A stretch of DNA of 64,000 nucleotides from Sphaerulina vaccinii (taxonomy: Eukaryota > Ascomycota > Dothideomycetes > Mycosphaerellales > Mycosphaerellaceae), in assembly GCA_022570795.1 (NCBI GenBank), contig JAKUDP010000002.1, forward strand, positions 2,418,001-2,482,000. The letters run 5' to 3'. The translations under genes were made by a program, and so were the position numbers. Numbering within the stretch: position 1 is the stretch's first letter; each line of letters begins with the position of its first letter. Below the pieces are notes generated by a model, which made no database searches, was not told where the DNA came from, and saw nothing but the letters and a program-made list of their open reading frames with translations. Of this stretch, positions 61,004-64,000 are shown piece after piece.

Positions 61004-63847
61004 ATGCGTCTGCCACTGCTAGGAGCGGCTGCGCTACTTCTGGAGTCGACATGTGCCATATTTGCCGATGAAGCTTGGAATATCGACTATCACCAGCCCT
61101 TACTGGGCTTGCCAAAGGAGGAGACTACGCTGTTCCATCAACCTAATCCAGCATCCAAAGCTTCCCTCATCTACACCCTCTCAGAAGAAGGTGTGCTAGG
61201 AGCTGTCAACCCAAGGGATGGATCGATTGTCTGGCGCCAGTCATTGTCATCGAGTTCAGGCGCTTCCGGCACTGGATTCCTACGCGGTGGACATGGACAG
61301 GATGCCGTTGTGAGTGGCATCGGACATGAGGTCTCAGCATGGAGTGCTGCTGATGGAAGACTGGCTTGGAACCGCCGCTTACCAGGACCTCTCGAGGACG
61401 TCGAAATTCTGGAGCTTACTGATGGCAGCGATGCGACTACCAAAGATGCCATCGTGCTGACGAGCGGTGAACATCCGGCGATCCATCGTCTTGATGGGGC
61501 ATCAGGTGGTTTCAAATGGACGCAGAACATCGACAGTGGAGACGCGCCGTATCAACTTTCCGCGTCAGCCACCGAGGTCTTCGCCATCATGCTGCACAAG
61601 ACTATGCTGGGCTACATCAAGGTCAAAGTTGTTTCTTTCGATCCAGTCACGGGCGGAAAGATCGACGAACACTCACTCAATACGGAGAACGAATTAGCTT
61701 CGGCTGACACGATCGTCTCGGTTGGTGCGAACTCGGCGTCGCCAATTATTGCCTGGACGGACTCTGCATACACAGTGCTCAAGGTCAACATCATTGGCAC
61801 CAAGACAGTGGCATCTTTCAACATCGACAAGCACAATGATCACGCAGTGAACAAGGTCCGAGTTCATGCCCCCTACCACACCACCGCAGTTGCACATTTC
61901 TTAGTGCATTTTGAGACAGAGATCTCGCACTGGGCAGAAGTATACCACATTGACCTCAACAAGAACAAGGTGGAAAAGGCGTACTCGCTCCCCAAAATTG
62001 CTGGCAAGGGCACTTTCTCAACCAGCAATCTGGACGCGAATGTTTACTTTACTCGAATTACCACTAGCGAAGTCCTCACAGTATCTTCTGACTCGCACGG
62101 CGTGCTTGGGCGATGGCCGCTCGGGCATTTCGATGTTGGTGCTATAGCTGGCGAGATAGTATCACCGATCCATTCTGTATCCGAGATATCCTTGAAAGGT
62201 AGCGATATATCGGCAGTGCGATCAGCGGTGCTGCTGTCAACTGGAGATTGGGTACTCATCAGAGGTGGTACTCCCGTTTGGCAGAGACCAGAAGTGCTCG
62301 CCACAACCGTCTCCGCTACTTTCGCGGCTACAGCTGAGGTCGAGGCATTCGCCCATGAGCTCGAAATTGAAGCGCATAGCAACTTCATCAGTGCTTACCT
62401 ACACCGAGTCACACGTCACATCCAGGACTTGCAGAAATTGCCTGACGTCTTGCTTGGTCTGCCTAAGAGGTTCAGTAATGGCGTATTCGGAACCACAGCC
62501 GAAAGCAGCATCTCTGGTGACGTGTTCGGCTTCCATCAAGTCATTGCTTGTGCCACGAAAAGTGGAAGAGTTGTTGCTTTCGATGCAGCAGCTGCAAGCA
62601 AGGTCCTTTGGAGCAAGGACGTTGGAAAGCTCCAAGCTGGCGACGCGTGGCGTCCAACCATCAAGACCGCTTCCAACGGAGCTTTATACATCACCATTGG
62701 CGATCGTCCACCACTCGTGGCGCTGAATGCTACCACAGGAGCCGTTGTGACTACTCCAGACTTGACGGTCTCCCCGACGCCAGACACCAAATCTGTGTTT
62801 TTCAGACTACAGACTGACGGTATCTTGGCAGCAGGCAAGCCAGGCATTAAAGCAGGTGGTGGGCTGTGGCACTTCGTGCCCGCGGACAACGAGTATGTGG
62901 TCACGTTCGTTCCCCGACCGGCCAACGACCCGGTCGCGTCCATTGGTAAGGTGCTTGGTGACAGGAGAGTCCTCTACAAGTACCTCAGCCCAAACGTCGC
63001 ATTGCTGGTGACTGCGAATGAAGATGCTCGCAGTGCTACTTTCCACATCCTGGACACCATCACTGGCTCCACATTGCATGCTGATCTGCAGCGAGGAGTC
63101 GATCTCAAGGCACCTATCTCAGCGATCATCACTGAGAATTGGTATGCTTACTCATATACTGCAGAGTCTGCAGACAACATGCCAAAGGGCCACCATCTTG
63201 TAGTAGGCGAGCTGTTTGAGTCCTCGGCGCCGAACGATCGTGGAGTCCTCGCCGAGAAGTCAAATTCATCGAGCTTACAACAACCGCCAAAGCCATACGT
63301 TCTAAGTAAATCCTACCAAATACCTGAGGCGATCAGCAAACTAGCCATCACTCGAACACGCCAAGGCATCACTTCCCGCCAGTTATTGGCGGTCCTCGCA
63401 GACTCTAGCTCTGTCATTGGCATACCTTACCAGGTCATTGATCCACGCCGGCCAGTAGGGCGAGACCCGAGCAAAGATGAACAAATGGAAGGACTTGTTC
63501 GATACATCCCCACGATCGAGTTCGACCCGAAGTGGTACCTGAACCACAAGAGGGAAGTGCTGGGAATCAAAGATGTCATCACAAGCCCAGCATTGGTGGA
63601 AAGCACAAGTCTCGTCTTCGCATACGGACACGATCTCTTTGGCACCAGACTCTCACCAAGTTCCAGCTTCGATGTTCTGGGCAAGGACTTCAACAAGTTT
63701 CAGATGCTTGCCACTGTTGCCGGTCTTGCTATTGTCACTTTTGTAGTAGCACCACTGGTAAGATCTTTCCAACATACAATCATGACCTAAACTGATTTTG
63801 AACAGGTCACGCGAAAGCAAGTCAATCAAAGATGGGCTTTCGCCTGA
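61004..63847 (+). CDS. EMC1: ER membrane protein complex subunit 1 (EMC1)
   Basis: Two exons, 61004-63757 and 63806-63847, with a 48-nt intron (donor GTAAGA, acceptor AACAG), give 931 residues. The small last exon encodes VTRKQVNQRWAFA, the conserved cytosolic end; without it the protein would run into intron sequence. A signal peptide (LPLLGAAALLLESTCAIF) precedes FADEAWNIDYHQPLLG, a family hallmark. A large lumenal PQQ-like beta-propeller region follows (GVLGAVNPRDGSIVWRQSL). The C-terminal DUF1620 part has SKSYQIPEAISKLAITRTRQ, then the single membrane anchor LATVAGLAIVTFVVAPL. EMC1 is the large lumenal subunit of the EMC insertase, which inserts tail-anchored and multipass proteins into the ER membrane. 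Confidence 0.95.
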
Positions 63848-64000
63848 GCACGACTGATGAAGATCGTTGACAAGCGGCAAAACAGTGCACATACTATGGA
63901 ACCATCGGCTCCAGAGCCACGGTGTTAGAAGCACGGCTAGGACCTTTACCCGGACTGGCTGTGAGCATCCGATGAGCTACGCGAGGCTGTTGAAATCACA
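63848..64000. other. Downstream flank of EMC1 to window end
   Basis: Nothing recognisable; probably 3' UTR and intergenic DNA. Confidence 0.4.

Noticed and set aside
1..64000. tRNA genes, CRISPR arrays, bacterial operons or rRNA
   Set aside because: I scanned for tRNA B-box patterns (GGTTCRANNCC) and regular spaced repeats and found none that folds or repeats as required; the DNA is eukaryotic.
1..64000. A secondary-metabolite gene cluster
   Set aside because: The NmrA-like, MFS and oxidase-fold genes are scattered tens of kilobases apart and no PKS, NRPS, terpene synthase or P450 is present.

Overview
The window is nuclear DNA of a filamentous ascomycete. Genes carry short introns (mostly 47-150 nt) with GTRNGN donors, CTAAY-type branch sites and YAG acceptors. 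They sit on both strands without operons, separated by several hundred bases. The gene content (SHO1, an AVO1/SIN1-type TORC2 subunit, RSR1, EMC1, a HET-domain gene, DUF3632, a DUF7730-like gene, a PTS2 thiolase) fits Pezizomycotina. The mix of small secreted proteins and DUF7730-like genes makes me favour Dothideomycetes, but that placement is inference. Exon boundaries were worked out by hand from frame, splice consensus and family similarity; multi-exon models were kept only where the joined length divides by three.

Layout. 0-8 kb: the 3' end of a fungal alpha-amylase, a gene-poor stretch with a terminal-inverted-repeat element, an alpha/beta-hydrolase, two tandem paralogues of an unrecognised family with a conserved Cys/His motif, and a DUF7730-like gene with one in-frame stop. 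8-20 kb: AVO1 and a PRCC-like gene sharing a divergent promoter, two tandem secreted paralogues, a relic copy of the DUF7730-like gene, a GH13 isomaltase-type enzyme and a poorly resolved gene. 19-29 kb: a secreted PAN-like protein, a DUF1989 protein, a GH53 galactanase tail to tail with a lactate-dehydrogenase-like enzyme, CutC and the peroxisomal 3-ketoacyl-CoA thiolase. 29-34 kb: gene-poor, holding a broken transcription-factor relic. 34-47 kb: a GPT2/SCT1-type acyltransferase, two small secreted proteins, an MCT-type MFS transporter, a multicopper-oxidase-fold protein with a degraded trinuclear copper site, a second copy of the TIR element, and SHO1. 48-64 kb: DUF3632, a secreted RNase T1-type ribonuclease, Cu/Zn SOD, transaldolase, a HET gene with an in-frame TGA, an NmrA-like reductase, RSR1 with a 10-nt microexon, a second type of TIR element, and EMC1.

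There is no biosynthetic cluster. Housekeeping genes alternate with secreted hydrolases and effector-like proteins, and gene-poor islands carry small non-autonomous elements and decayed genes. The observations most worth follow-up are the Cys/His paralogue pair at 4.5-6.6 kb, the multicopper-oxidase-fold protein that seems to keep only its type 1 site, the paired TIR elements, and the several genes broken by a single stop or frameshift.
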